DNA of 64,000 nucleotides from Pacificimonas flava (lineage in GTDB: Bacteria > Pseudomonadota > Alphaproteobacteria > Sphingomonadales > Sphingomonadaceae), in NCBI RefSeq assembly GCF_000342165.1, contig NZ_AMRV01000011.1, positions 18,340 through 82,339 of the forward strand, read 5' to 3'. Below, one piece after another: positions 35,261 to 45,497 of the stretch; positions within the stretch are counted from its first letter, which is position 1; every line of letters starts with the position of its first letter. The position numbers and the translations under genes were made by a program. Under the pieces are notes generated by a model that saw nothing but the letters and a program-made list of their open reading frames with translations, was not told the origin of the DNA and did not search any database.

Positions 35261-35273
35261 GACATTTAATGTC
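35261..35273. promoter_or_regulatory. AT-rich palindrome between sensor kinase and ilvB
   Basis: GACATT-T-AATGTC, a perfect 6-bp palindrome around one base, in the divergent promoter region about 103 bp before ilvB. A second perfect palindrome CAATATTG lies at 35242-35249. Either could be an operator for the kinase or for the ilv genes. Confidence 0.35.
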
Positions 35274-35376
35274 TCGATATGATGTTGAATGGACATTCCC
35301 TGTCTGGTAGCGGCCCCTCTCCGCAGACGGTAAAAGCCGCTTCCGCGGGCAGAAACGGAAATGGGAACTACGGAAA

Positions 35377-37116
35377 ATGGCATCCGGCGCAGAAAATCTG
35401 GTGCGCGCGCTCGTTGAACAGGGCGTCGATACGGTCTTCGGGTATCCGGGCGGCGCCGTCCTTCCCATTTACGACGCGCTGTTCGAACATCCGCGCATCC
35501 AGCACGTCCTCGTCCGCCACGAACAGGCCGCCATCCACGCGGCCGAGGGGTATGCCCGCTCAACCGGGCGGCCTGGCGTCGCGTTGGTCACCAGCGGCCC
35601 GGGGGCGACGAACACCGTCACCGGCATCACCGACGCGCTGATGGATTCGATACCGGTGGTCGTCATTACCGGACAGGTCGCGACGCACCTGATCGGCACG
35701 GACGCATTCCAGGAATGCGACACCGTCGGCATCACGCGTCACTGCTCCAAGCACAATTATCTGGTGAAGGACCCCGCCCTTCTCGTCGGTTCCGTGAAGG
35801 AGGCGTTCCGCATCGCCACCACGGGACGACCCGGCCCGGTGGTCATCGACGTTCCCAAGGACGTGCAGGTCGAGGACGCGCCCTATGAAGGGCGACACGA
35901 TCTGCACAAGGGTTATCGTCCGCCGCTGAAGGGCGACCGCGCCGACATAGAGGCCGCTGTCGATATGCTTGCCTCCGCAGAGCGGCCGATCCTCTATGTC
36001 GGCGGCGGCGCGATCAATTCCGGCCCCGGCGCCTGCCAGCTCGTCGGCGACTTGCAGCGCAGCCTGAATGCGCCCGTCACCGCGACGCTGATGGGTCTCG
36101 GCGCTTTTCCGGCCTTCCACGAGGCCTGGCTGGGCATGCTGGGCATGCACGGCACGTTCGAGGCGAACATGGCCATGAACCAGTGCGACGTGATGTTCTG
36201 CATCGGCGCGCGCTATGACGACCGCGTCACCGGCCGCATCGACGCCTTTTCCCCCAATTCCAAGAAGATCCACATCGACATAGACCGCTCATCCATCAAC
36301 AAGAATATCCGGGTGGATCAGGGTATCGTCGGCGATGTCGGCCATGTGCTCGAGGATCTGATGCGCCTGTGGCGCGCACGCGGTATCAAGGCGCCGGCGC
36401 ATGAGGAATGGTGGAACCGTATCAAGGGCTGGCGCGCACGCGGCTCGCTCGATTACGTTCAGGAGGGACGCGACGATATCCTGCCGCAGCATGCCATATC
36501 GCGGCTGCACGCGCTGACGGCCAAGCGGTCGCCGATCATCACCACGGAAGTGGGGCAGCACCAGATGTGGGCAGCGCAGTATTTCGGGTTCGAGAAGCCG
36601 AACAAATGGCTGACCTCCGGCGGGCTCGGCACGATGGGATACGGGCTGCCGGCCGCCATCGGCGCGCAGCTCGGCAATCCGGGCGCGCTGGTCATCGACA
36701 TTGCCGGCGAGGCATCGATCCAGATGAACATCCAGGAACTGGCGACTGCCAGCCAGTACCGGCTGCCGGTCAAGGTCTTCGTCCTCAACAACGAATATAT
36801 GGGTATGGTCCGGCAATGGCAGGACCTGACCTATTCCGGACGCCGCGCGCACAGCTATTCCGAAAGCCTGCCGGACTTTGTAAAGCTGGCAGAGGCCTAT
36901 GGCTGGAAGGGGATGCGGATCGAGGATCCCTCCTCGCTGGATGACAGTATTGCGGAAATGATCGCGCATGACGGGCCGGTTTTCGTCGATTGCCGCGTGG
37001 CGAAGGTGGAGAATTGCTTCCCCATGATCCCGTCCGGCGCCGCCCACACGGAAATGATCCTCCAAGGCACCGAGGTCACCGGGCGGGTCGAACGCGATGC
37101 GGAGGCGCTGGTCTGA
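35377..37116 (+). CDS. ilvB: Acetolactate synthase large (catalytic) subunit
   Basis: ThDP-dependent enzyme making acetolactate from pyruvate, first common step of valine, leucine and isoleucine synthesis. The 579-aa chain has the ThDP glutamate region [19 protein letters not shown], the FAD/Q-loop region [21 protein letters not shown], and the GDG-like cofactor motif seen as [19 protein letters not shown] with [12 protein letters not shown]. Here the usual GDGS reads AGEAS, a variant common in related bacterial enzymes as far as I recall. The stop and the ilvN start share one base (TGATG). Confidence 0.95.
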   Translation: MASGAENLVRALVEQGVDTVFGYPGGAVLPIYDALFEHPRIQHVLVRHEQAAIHAAEGYARSTGRPGVALVTSGPGATNTVTGITDALMDSIPVVVITGQVATHLIGTDAFQECDTVGITRHCSKHNYLVKDPALLVGSVKEAFRIATTGRPGPVVIDVPKDVQVEDAPYEGRHDLHKGYRPPLKGDRADIEAAVDMLASAERPILYVGGGAINSGPGACQLVGDLQRSLNAPVTATLMGLGAFPAFHEAWLGMLGMHGTFEANMAMNQCDVMFCIGARYDDRVTGRIDAFSPNSKKIHIDIDRSSINKNIRVDQGIVGDVGHVLEDLMRLWRARGIKAPAHEEWWNRIKGWRARGSLDYVQEGRDDILPQHAISRLHALTAKRSPIITTEVGQHQMWAAQYFGFEKPNKWLTSGGLGTMGYGLPAAIGAQLGNPGALVIDIAGEASIQMNIQELATASQYRLPVKVFVLNNEYMGMVRQWQDLTYSGRRAHSYSESLPDFVKLAEAYGWKGMRIEDPSSLDDSIAEMIAHDGPVFVDCRVAKVENCFPMIPSGAAHTEMILQGTEVTGRVERDAEALV

Positions 37117-37622
37117 TGCGCGGGAAAGAAACACCGCATACGCTGGCGATCACGGTCGACAACGAACCGGGAGCCCTTGCCCGTATCGTCGGCATGTTCT
37201 CCGCGCGGGGCTACAATATCGAGAGTCTCACCGTGGCGGACATTTCGGAACGCCACGACGTCAGCCGCATCACCGTCGTGACGACTGGCGACGATCACGT
37301 CATCGAGCAGATCATCGCGCAGCTCGACCGGCTGATTCCCGTTCACAAGGTCACCGATCTGACCGCGTCCGGCGGCCATGTCGAACGCGAGATGGCGCTG
37401 GTAAAGGTTGCCGGCAAGGGCGATGCCCGGCTGGAGGCGATCCGGCTGGCCGATATCTACCGCGCACGCGTCGTCGATGCGACGATGGAAAGCTTCGTGT
37501 TCGAAATCACCGGATCGGCGGAGAAGGTCGACCAGTTCGTCGACCTGATGCGTCAGATCGGCCTCGTCGAGATCGGCAAATCCGGTATCGTCGCGATCAG
37601 CCGCGGCAAGGACGCTGCCTGA
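37116..37622 (+). CDS. ilvN: Acetolactate synthase small (regulatory) subunit
   Basis: A 168-aa regulatory subunit with an N-terminal ACT domain (TLAITVDNEPGALARIVGMFSARGYNIESL) that binds valine for feedback inhibition, and the C-terminal ALS_ss_C domain (GDARLEAIRLADIYRARVVD, IGLVEIGKSGIVAISRG). ATG 37116 overlaps the ilvB stop by one base, ensuring coupled synthesis. The length is that of the IlvH-type long subunit. Confidence 0.95.
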   Translation: MRGKETPHTLAITVDNEPGALARIVGMFSARGYNIESLTVADISERHDVSRITVVTTGDDHVIEQIIAQLDRLIPVHKVTDLTASGGHVEREMALVKVAGKGDARLEAIRLADIYRARVVDATMESFVFEITGSAEKVDQFVDLMRQIGLVEIGKSGIVAISRGKDAA

Positions 37623-37663
37623 TGGAGCGCCGGCGAAAGTCTTGCCTCATGCACGGCACCTGA

Positions 37664-38734
<1,071 letters not shown>

Positions 38735-38778
38735 GGAGTGCCGGGGACTCGACAATCCGGCCCCGAACGTCTTTCCAT

Positions 38779-38810
38779 GAGGGCGGCGGCAACCCCGCCG
38801 CCCCTTTTAC
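38779..38810 (+). terminator. Terminator after ilvC
   Basis: GGGCGGCGG and CCGCCGCCC arms with a 5-nt loop, followed by CTTTTAC. Confidence 0.8.
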
Positions 38811-38849
38811 GTTGGGCGCGCGGGACTTGCCCGATCAAAGGAGACGACA

Positions 38850-39599
38850 ATGCGCCGATTGACGACACTAGCCCTGACCGCCGCCGCAATCGCGGCCCCC
38901 GCCCTCGCCTTGCAGAACACACAGCAGGCCGAGCAGCCCGCCGCCCCGCCCGCTGAACAGGCCGCACCGGCCGCACCGGCCGCGGCGCCGGCCGGAACGC
39001 AGCTGGACGCTATGGTCATGACGACCCCGCCCATGGACGGGGCGCCGGGCTCGCGGGATCCTGCAATGGTGACGGCGGGCACGTACATGATCGATCCCGG
39101 TCATACGCTCGTGACGTTCACCGTCGACCATATGGGCTTCAGCTCATTCACCGGTCAGTTAGGAAACCCAGAGGGCACGCTGACGCTCGACCCAGCGAAC
39201 CCCGGCGCTGCGAGCGTCGAGGTCAGCTTCCCGATCTCGGAGGTTTCGACCACCAGCCCTGAACTCGACGAGCATTTGCAAGGCGAGGATTTCTTCGACG
39301 CCGCCAATAATCCCATGGGCACGTTCAAATCGACGGAAGTCGTCGTTCAGGGGGACCGGGCGGCCATCCGCGGCGATCTGACCCTGCGCGGCGTAACCAA
39401 GTCCGTGGTGCTGCAAACCGCCTTCTACGGCGCCGGGGAAAACCCGATGTCGAAGGCGAAGACCATCGGCTTTCGTGCGACGACCACGGTCAACCGAAGC
39501 GATTTCGGCATCGACTACGGTCTGCCGGCGGTCAGCGACGAGGTGCTGCTGGTGATCGACGCCGCATTCGAAATGCAGGGTGCCGCCAGCGAGGGTTAG
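38850..39599 (+). CDS. YceI-family periplasmic protein
   Basis: Secreted lipocalin-like protein of 249 aa. The signal peptide ends PALAL, then an Ala/Pro/Gln-rich low-complexity linker (about residues 20-75), then the YceI barrel (TYMIDPGHTLVTFTVDHMGF, ELDEHLQGEDFFDAANNP, RGDLTLRGVTKSVVL, IGFRATTTVNRSDFGIDYG). The family binds isoprenoid-like ligands; the true role is unclear. AAAGGAG precedes the ATG. The linker is longer than usual. Confidence 0.9.
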   Translation: MRRLTTLALTAAAIAAPALALQNTQQAEQPAAPPAEQAAPAAPAAAPAGTQLDAMVMTTPPMDGAPGSRDPAMVTAGTYMIDPGHTLVTFTVDHMGFSSFTGQLGNPEGTLTLDPANPGAASVEVSFPISEVSTTSPELDEHLQGEDFFDAANNPMGTFKSTEVVVQGDRAAIRGDLTLRGVTKSVVLQTAFYGAGENPMSKAKTIGFRATTTVNRSDFGIDYGLPAVSDEVLLVIDAAFEMQGAASEG

Positions 39600-39607
39600 A
39601 CGCGAGC

Positions 39608-39647
39608 GTGCAGGGCAGCGGCTCAGAGTCTGACCGCTGCCCTGCAC
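39608..39647. terminator. Perfect 14-bp hairpin between convergent genes
   Basis: GTGCAGGGCAGCGG and its exact complement with a 12-nt loop, between the YceI gene and the L,D-transpeptidase gene that converge here. No T-run follows in either direction, so it may act as a transcript-end barrier or 3' stabiliser rather than a classic terminator. Confidence 0.6.
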
Positions 39648-39676
39648 CCGAGCCCCCCTCGTGGTGCGCGGTGCGA

Positions 39677-40675
39677 TCAGCCGACGAACTCGACGCTGGC
39701 ACCGGCTTCGACCGCGTCCGCAAGCTCCCTTGCATCCCAGTTTGTCAGGCGCACGCAGCCATGGCTGGCCGTCTTGCCGATGAGCGCAGGATCCGGGGAG
39801 CCATGAATCCCGTAGGTTTCCTTTGACAGGTCGATCCAGACGCCGCCCACGGGATTGTTCGGTCCGGCTGCAAGCGACAAGGCCTCCTGCCCGCCCCAAT
39901 TGTTCGTTTCCGGATCAAACGTGTAGTTCGCGTCCGGCGCGACAGTGACCACGGTCATTGTGCCGGATGGGCTCGGCATGTCGCTGGAGCCGACGGTCGC
40001 GGGATAGAAGGCGACCTGCCGATCGCCGGAATAGGCGCGCACACTGTTCTCCGACCGGTCGACGATGATCCTGTCGACCGGCTCGTCCAGCTTGGCCGGG
40101 CCGGCGGCCGCGACGATGAGCGCGCTGCCGACTGTCCACTCGGCATCGGGATTCATGGCGGTCAACAGGTCCACATCCATGTGATACCGCTCCGCAATCA
40201 GTTCCTGGATATTTTCATAGCCGAGGCTGTCCATCTCCGCCTGCTCGGCCATGGGTTCCGGAATTTTGCGAAACGGACGGTCGAGATCTGCGGATTTCAA
40301 CGTGATGACCTTCAGAAAGCGTGCGGTGTCCTTCTCCCGCAGATGCTTCGTGAAGGCGCCGTCGACCTGCCCTGTCTCCTCCATGTCGTTGGCACGCTGA
40401 TAGGCGCGCACGGCATCCGTGGTATTGCCGCCGCCAAGACCGTCGATGACACCGGGCGAGAAGCCTGCGCGATCGAGCATGATCTGAGCCGTCAACTGTC
40501 TCGCTGTGCGCTTGCCCGAAAGAACTCGGTCCGAAAGACTTTGCTTCACCCCCTCCTTCGTGTCCACCGCGCCCGCGAGACGATCCGATTGCGCCGCAGC
40601 GGGAAGGAAAGGCAGGGAGGACAGGACAGATGCAGCAGCGCAGGCGCTGAGAAGGGTGCTCGAAATACGGTACAT
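39677..40675 (-). CDS. L,D-transpeptidase (YkuD) with peptidoglycan-binding domain
   Basis: Periplasmic enzyme, 332 aa, forming 3-3 peptidoglycan cross-links or attaching protein to peptidoglycan. Signal peptide ends PAAAQ; a PG_binding_1-like domain lies at about 60-100 (LTAQIMLDRAGFSPGVIDG); the YkuD domain has HGSPDPALIGKTASHGCVRL with the catalytic cysteine C307. An ErfK/YbiS-like layout fits. The start is an ATG with the signal peptide in place. Confidence 0.92.
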   Translation of the reverse strand: MYRISSTLLSACAAASVLSSLPFLPAAAQSDRLAGAVDTKEGVKQSLSDRVLSGKRTARQLTAQIMLDRAGFSPGVIDGLGGGNTTDAVRAYQRANDMEETGQVDGAFTKHLREKDTARFLKVITLKSADLDRPFRKIPEPMAEQAEMDSLGYENIQELIAERYHMDVDLLTAMNPDAEWTVGSALIVAAAGPAKLDEPVDRIIVDRSENSVRAYSGDRQVAFYPATVGSSDMPSPSGTMTVVTVAPDANYTFDPETNNWGGQEALSLAAGPNNPVGGVWIDLSKETYGIHGSPDPALIGKTASHGCVRLTNWDARELADAVEAGASVEFVG

Positions 40676-40857
40676 GGCAAATCCTGATCTGAATGGACTT
40701 CCGCTTCTACGAGCCGGATCGGCGCTCCGTTCCCGGCGCAGCAGGGTGCGAGGTTTGTTCCCCTACGAGCTAGTAATTTGGGAGACTGGCGGACCCGCTT
40801 CGCTTCTTTTAGATTAGAGTCCGGCTCATCTTCTGTTCGCCTTGGGGAGTGCGTGAT

Positions 40858-42270
40858 ATGAATGCACCGGTTCATCCAGCGGAGTTTCGTACCGACGATG
40901 GCTCTACGCCTTCCGAGCGGTACCGGCGTCTGCGCGATCCAAGCTATGAGGAACTCAGCTACCTGCCGTCGGACGGGCGGAAATCGATTTGGGCCCGATT
41001 GCGCCATACGCGCCGATTTTTAAGGGACACGCTGGGGCTGATGCAGGAGAAGCACCAGAGGTTCGGACGGGTTTGGGTGAACCACAACCTGATGGGTCCG
41101 GGCGTGCAGCTGATCGGCCCCGAGGCGAACGAAATGGTCCTGATGAACCGGGACAAGGTGTTCTCATCCGAGCAAGGCTGGAATCCCGTTCTGGACATGC
41201 TGTTTCCCCGCGGCCTGATGCTGATGGATTTCGAGGAGCACCGGACGCACCGCAAGGCCCTGCAGGTCGCTTTCAAGCCTGCGCCCATGCAGAACTATCT
41301 GACCCTGCTGCAGGAAGGCATCCGCCGCCGCATCGCCGCGTGGCCGGAACGGCTGGATCTCTATCCGGCGATGAAGCAGCTGACGCTCGATCTTGCAGCC
41401 TCGTCGTTCCTGGGCATCCCCTGGGGGCCGGAGGCGGACCGCATCAACATCGCCTTCGTGGATATGGTACAGGCTTCGGTGACGCCCATTCGCCGTCCCC
41501 TGCCCTTCACGCAGATGCGGCGCGGCGTGCGTGGACGCGAATATATGATGCGCTTCTTCGGCGCCGAAATCCCCAAGCGGCGCGGCTCCGACGCCGACGA
41601 CATCTTTACGCAAGTCGTGAATGCCCGGCACGAGGACGGCCAGCCGCTCAGCGATCAGGACGTCATCGATCATATGAACTTCCTGATGATGGCGGCGCAT
41701 GACACGCTGACATCCTCATTAAGCTCGACAGTCTATTATCTTGGCACTCATCCGGAATGGCAGCGGAAAGTGCGGGAGGAGAGCGATGCGCTGCGGGCGG
41801 ATTTCGGGCGCGACATTCCCTATACCCGTCTGGGCGATTTCGAGCTTGCGGAAATGGCATTCAAGGAGGCGATGCGCCTGCGCCCGCCCGTGCCCTTCAT
41901 CCCGCGCCGCGCGCTCGCCGACTTCACCTACGGGAATTACCGTATACCCGCCGGCACGCATATCAGCATCAATCCCATGCTGGTGCACAGGTCGGCCGAA
42001 ATCTGGGAGCGACCGGATGCGTACGATCCGTCCCGCTTCACGCGGGAAGCGGAAAAGGCGCGGCACAAACATGCCTATGTCCCCTTTGGCGGCGGCGCGC
42101 ACATGTGCCTGGGCCTGCACTTTGCGTACATGCAGGCGAAGACGTTCCTGTTCGAACTGACTGGCGCGCGCATGATCGCCTATCCCCAGGGTTACGAGCC
42201 CGAATGGCAGATGGTACCGATGCCGAAGCCCCGCGATAATCTGCCGACGCATCTGTTCAAGCGCGTGTGA
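40858..42270 (+). CDS. Cytochrome P450
   Basis: Bacterial P450 monooxygenase of 470 aa. Heme-binding cysteine C417 is in FGGGAHMCLG; the K-helix ExxR is in FKEAMRLRPP; the I-helix oxygen-binding segment reads MAAHDTLTSS. No membrane anchor and no fused reductase. ATG 40858 follows GGGGAG at 8 nt; an in-frame GTG at 40849 would lie in the Shine-Dalgarno. It is 52 bp upstream of kynA and may be cotranscribed. The substrate is unknown; indole or kynurenine-related compounds are only a contextual guess. Confidence 0.9.
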   Translation: MNAPVHPAEFRTDDGSTPSERYRRLRDPSYEELSYLPSDGRKSIWARLRHTRRFLRDTLGLMQEKHQRFGRVWVNHNLMGPGVQLIGPEANEMVLMNRDKVFSSEQGWNPVLDMLFPRGLMLMDFEEHRTHRKALQVAFKPAPMQNYLTLLQEGIRRRIAAWPERLDLYPAMKQLTLDLAASSFLGIPWGPEADRINIAFVDMVQASVTPIRRPLPFTQMRRGVRGREYMMRFFGAEIPKRRGSDADDIFTQVVNARHEDGQPLSDQDVIDHMNFLMMAAHDTLTSSLSSTVYYLGTHPEWQRKVREESDALRADFGRDIPYTRLGDFELAEMAFKEAMRLRPPVPFIPRRALADFTYGNYRIPAGTHISINPMLVHRSAEIWERPDAYDPSRFTREAEKARHKHAYVPFGGGAHMCLGLHFAYMQAKTFLFELTGARMIAYPQGYEPEWQMVPMPKPRDNLPTHLFKRV

Positions 42271-42322
42271 GGGCGCGCGCCGGGCTGTCCCTTCGCGGTG
42301 CATCCCGTTATTGCAGCCGGTC

Positions 42323-43111
42323 ATGAGCGACATGACCTATGGCGATTATCTTCGCCTCGACCGCATTCTGGATGCGCAGGAGCCACGCTCCGGTGCGCAT
42401 GACGAGCTGCTGTTCATCGTCATCCACCAAGCCTCCGAATTGTGGATGAAGCTATGCCTCCACGAGTTGGAGGGCGCGCGAGAGGCGCTGAAGGCCGACG
42501 ATCTCGACCCCGCGTTCAAGATGATGTCGCGCGTCAGCCGGGTGCAGGCGCAGCTGATCCAGAGCTGGGAAGTGCTCTCCACCATGACGCCGGCCGATTA
42601 CAGCGCGGTGCGACCGCACCTTGGTACGTCATCCGGTTTCCAATCGGCGCAGTACCGACTGATCGAATATATTCTCGGCAATAAGAACCCGAAGATGACC
42701 GCCGTGCACGAGGGGCGCGATACGGACTATGCCCGGCTCCGGGAGGCCGAGAAATTGCCCAGCCTGTACGACGAGGCACTCCGTGTGTTGGATCGGCGCG
42801 GAATTTCCATTCCGGACAGCCATTTGGAGCGCGATTTCACCAAGCCCTATGAAGCATCGGACGCGGTCGAGGCCGCCTGGATGGAGGTATACCGCAATCC
42901 CAAGGACCGGTGGGACCTGTATGAACTCGCGGAGAAACTCGTGGATCTGCAATATCATTTTCAGCTCTGGCGCTTTGGGCATCTGAAGACGGTGGAGCGG
43001 GTCATCGGCTACAAGACGGGTACCGGCGGCACCCCCGGCGTTCCCTATCTGGAAAGCGTGGTCGCCAAGACGTTCTTTCCGGAACTGCTGACATTGAGAA
43101 CGAAGCTGTGA
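42323..43111 (+). CDS. kynA: Tryptophan 2,3-dioxygenase
   Basis: Heme enzyme opening the indole ring of tryptophan to N-formylkynurenine. The 262-aa chain shows MTYGDYLRLDRIL, DELLFIVIHQASELWMK (active-site His), LGTSSGFQSAQYRLIE, and the proximal-heme-side FQLWRFGHLKTVERVIG with a conserved His. ATG 42323 chosen; another Met three codons later is possible. It is coupled to kynU by a 4-nt overlap. No kynB formamidase gene is nearby. Confidence 0.95.
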   Translation: MSDMTYGDYLRLDRILDAQEPRSGAHDELLFIVIHQASELWMKLCLHELEGAREALKADDLDPAFKMMSRVSRVQAQLIQSWEVLSTMTPADYSAVRPHLGTSSGFQSAQYRLIEYILGNKNPKMTAVHEGRDTDYARLREAEKLPSLYDEALRVLDRRGISIPDSHLERDFTKPYEASDAVEAAWMEVYRNPKDRWDLYELAEKLVDLQYHFQLWRFGHLKTVERVIGYKTGTGGTPGVPYLESVVAKTFFPELLTLRTKL

Positions 43112-44292
43112 CGCCCGGCGCATTTCGCGACCGCTTCCACCTGCCGAAAGGCATTTACATGGACGGGAACAGCCTCGGCCCCCTCCCGCTGGCAGCGGCC
43201 GAGCGTCTGCGCCGAACGGTGGACGAGGAATGGGGCGACAGCCTTATCGCCAGCTGGAATACGCATGGCTGGATGAACGCCCCGGAGCGCATCGGCGACC
43301 TGATCGCACCCTTGATCGGCGCCGGTCCCGATGAAGTGGTCGTCGCCGACAGCGTTTCGGTGAACATCTTCAAATTGGCGGCCGCCGCACTGATCGCCCG
43401 GCCGGACCGACATGTCATCGTCAGCGAGCCCGGCAATTTCCCAACCGATCTCTACATGATCGAGGGGCTGCGGCGTTTGCGGCCGGAGGTCGAACTGCGC
43501 CTGGTGGAGAGGGGACGCGTCGCGGAGGCGCTGGACGAAGATACCGCCCTCCTGATGCTGACGCATGTCCATTACAAGACGGCCGAAATGTTCGATATGC
43601 GTGCCCTCACCAAGGCAGCGCACGCAGCCGGCGCATTGGCGCTCTGGGATCTCAGCCATTCGGCGGGCGCCGTGCCGGTGGACCTGCGCGGCGTGGGCGC
43701 CGATTTCGCGGTGGGCTGCGGGTATAAATATCTGAACGGCGGCCCCGGCGCCCCAGCCTTTCTGTATGTCGCGGAACGTCACCGGAACACGCTCATTTCC
43801 CCGCTCTCCGGCTGGCTGGGCCACGAGGCGCCGTTCGCCTTCGACGACGATTACCGCCCAGCGCCCGGCATCCGCCGCTGGCGCGCCGGAACACCGCCTA
43901 TCCTAAGCCTGTCCGCACTGGAGGCCGGAGCTTTGCTGTTCGCGGACGTCGATATGACAGATTTATGGACGGCCTCCCAGGCGCTGTCGCAGCGTTTCGT
44001 CGAGCGGGTGGAGGCGACCTGTCCAGGCCTGACGCTGATATCGCCGCGAGATTCTGCTGGGCGGGGCAGCCATGTCAGCTTCGCGACGGAAAACGCCTAC
44101 GAGATCATGCAGGCGCTGATCGCGCGCGGCGTGGTGGGCGATTTCCGCGCGCCCGAGGCGCTGCGCTTCGGCTTCACGCCGCTTTATCAAAAGATGGAGG
44201 ATATGGACGCCGCCGCGGACATTCTGGCAGAAATCCTGCAAGCAGAAAGCTGGCGCGCTCCGGAATATGCCAACCGCAACGCGGTGACCTGA
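43108..44292 (+). CDS. kynU: Kynureninase
   Basis: PLP enzyme cleaving kynurenine to anthranilate and alanine. The 394-aa protein has MDGNSLGPLP near the N-terminus, LWDLSHSAGAVPVDL (PLP Asp), and PLP-lysine K207 in GCGYKYLNGGPG. Translation starts at GTG 43108 within the kynA stop. Together with kynA this gives tryptophan to anthranilate, with the formamidase step supplied elsewhere. It converges with the SDR gene, with 3 bp between. Confidence 0.95.
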   Translation: MTPGAFRDRFHLPKGIYMDGNSLGPLPLAAAERLRRTVDEEWGDSLIASWNTHGWMNAPERIGDLIAPLIGAGPDEVVVADSVSVNIFKLAAAALIARPDRHVIVSEPGNFPTDLYMIEGLRRLRPEVELRLVERGRVAEALDEDTALLMLTHVHYKTAEMFDMRALTKAAHAAGALALWDLSHSAGAVPVDLRGVGADFAVGCGYKYLNGGPGAPAFLYVAERHRNTLISPLSGWLGHEAPFAFDDDYRPAPGIRRWRAGTPPILSLSALEAGALLFADVDMTDLWTASQALSQRFVERVEATCPGLTLISPRDSAGRGSHVSFATENAYEIMQALIARGVVGDFRAPEALRFGFTPLYQKMEDMDAAADILAEILQAESWRAPEYANRNAVT

Positions 44293-44295
44293 ACC

Positions 44296-45051
44296 CTATT
44301 CGACGTAGATCATCTTGCGTGTCATGCCGCCGTCGGCGATCAGCGTCTGTCCTGTGACGAAGCCAGCGGTCGCGAGATAGTGCACCGCGCGGGCGATGTC
44401 CTCCGGCGCGCCGACGCGCCCGGCAGGATGCTGCTCATGATCGGCCCGGCCAAGCTCGTCGCGCGAGCCGGTCTCGATCCAGCCGGGCAACACGGCGTTG
44501 GCGCGTACCTCCGGCCCGTAGCTGATGGCAAGCGCATGGGTGAAGGCAACGAGCGCGCCCTTGGCCGCGGCGTAGCTTTCCGTATGCGGCTCCGACATGA
44601 TGGCGCGGGTGGAGGCCATGTTGACGATGGAGCCCTTTGCCCGGCGCAGGAGCGGCAGCGCCGCGCGGGTCATCAGGAATGCCCCCGTCAGATGGCTGTC
44701 CTGCCAACGCTGCCAGTCGCTTAGCGACAATTCCTCGAGCGGGCCGCAAACCGGATCCGCAAGGCCGGCATTGTTGACGAGCAGCTTCAGTCCGCGCCCG
44801 GCCGCCTGCTCCTTTGCAATGGATTCGAATACACGGCCGACCTCCTTTTCGTCGGAAACGTCGAGGAGAATCGTGTCCACCCGTGTCGGAAACGAGTCCT
44901 GCGCAAGTCCCTGGAGTGCGTCTGCATCCTTATCGGCGGCGATGACCTGCCAACCATGCTGCGAGAGATAGTGTACGATGCCGCGGCCGATGCCCCGTGC
45001 ACCGCCGGTGATCAGCGCAAGCGGCGCCGCGGCGTCGTCAGTTGACGAAAT
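44296..45051 (-). CDS. Short-chain dehydrogenase/reductase, apparent ATT start
   Basis: Rossmann-fold oxidoreductase of about 251 aa. Cofactor motif ALITGGARGIGRGIV, then LVNNAG, catalytic Ser region GSIVNMAS, catalytic YxxxK in SYAAAKGAL, and C-terminal LIADGGM. The first canonical start (GTG 44880) would delete the whole cofactor motif. The frame is open upstream to a TGA at 45084-45082 and contains no ATG, GTG or TTG there. ATT at 45051-45049, overlapping the end of the Lrp-domain gene, is the most natural start; CTG 45015 is an alternative. The substrate is unknown. Confidence 0.85.
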   Translation of the reverse strand: MSSTDDAAAPLALITGGARGIGRGIVHYLSQHGWQVIAADKDADALQGLAQDSFPTRVDTILLDVSDEKEVGRVFESIAKEQAAGRGLKLLVNNAGLADPVCGPLEELSLSDWQRWQDSHLTGAFLMTRAALPLLRRAKGSIVNMASTRAIMSEPHTESYAAAKGALVAFTHALAISYGPEVRANAVLPGWIETGSRDELGRADHEQHPAGRVGAPEDIARAVHYLATAGFVTGQTLIADGGMTRKMIYVE

Positions 45052-45301
45052 CGCCGATGTCCGATCCGTAAACGCGGAAACTCATCATGGTCTGGGTTTC
45101 CCGCAGATGCGCCACGCGATGCAGCTTATCCTGCACGAAGTCGCTGATGGACTGCAGATCCTCGAACGTCACCTTGATGAGAAGATCGTGATCGCCGGTG
45201 ACGGAATAGACCTCGCTCACCTCATCGAGTTCGGCAACGGCTTCGCCAACGGTCTCGGCATGGCCCAGGTCGCACTTCGCAAGAATGAACAGGCGGTACA
45301 T
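45038..45301 (-). CDS. Stand-alone Lrp/AsnC ligand-binding (RAM) domain protein
   Basis: An 87-aa protein consisting only of the AsnC/Lrp effector-binding domain (LFILAKCDLGHAETVGEAVAE, VSEVYSVTGDHDLLIKV, DKLHRVAHLRETQTMMSF). It lacks the helix-turn-helix, so it cannot bind DNA alone. Relatives form decamers that bind amino acids. Its 3' end overlaps the proposed start of the SDR gene by 14 nt. The start ATG 45301 has only a weak Shine-Dalgarno. The gene lies immediately downstream of tRNA-Pro in the direction of transcription. Confidence 0.88.
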   Translation of the reverse strand: MYRLFILAKCDLGHAETVGEAVAELDEVSEVYSVTGDHDLLIKVTFEDLQSISDFVQDKLHRVAHLRETQTMMSFRVYGSDIGDFVN

Positions 45302-45328
45302 GCCGGCAGGTTCCCCCAGCGAAAGAAA

Positions 45329-45405
45329 TGGTCGGAGAGAGAGGATTCGAACCTCCGGCCCCTGCCTCCCGAAGACAGTGCTCTACCAGGCTGAGCTACT
45401 CTCCG
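45329..45405 (-). tRNA. tRNA-Pro (anticodon CGG)
   Basis: 77-nt cloverleaf on the minus strand with 7-bp acceptor stem CGGAGAG/CTCTCCG, anticodon loop TTCGGGA (CGG), T-loop TTCGAAT, and encoded 3' CCA. Reads CCG proline codons, frequent in this GC-rich DNA. Confidence 0.97.
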
Positions 45406-45497
45406 ACGCTCCAGCGAGCGGCGCATATAGCGGCCGGTCCGGGCGGGGGCAAGCGCAGTCTGGGCGCGGTGATGCTAATTTCTGTGACGGCTGCCGC

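Noticed and set aside
35279..35376. Possible leader peptide for ilvB attenuation
   Set aside because: The short frame before ilvB has no run of Leu, Val or Ile codons and no terminator/antiterminator pair was seen.
38850..39080. Frameshift or insertion in the YceI gene suggested by the Ala/Pro/Gln tract
   Set aside because: The tract is in frame, begins after a normal signal peptide and leads directly to the domain, so it is a low-complexity linker.
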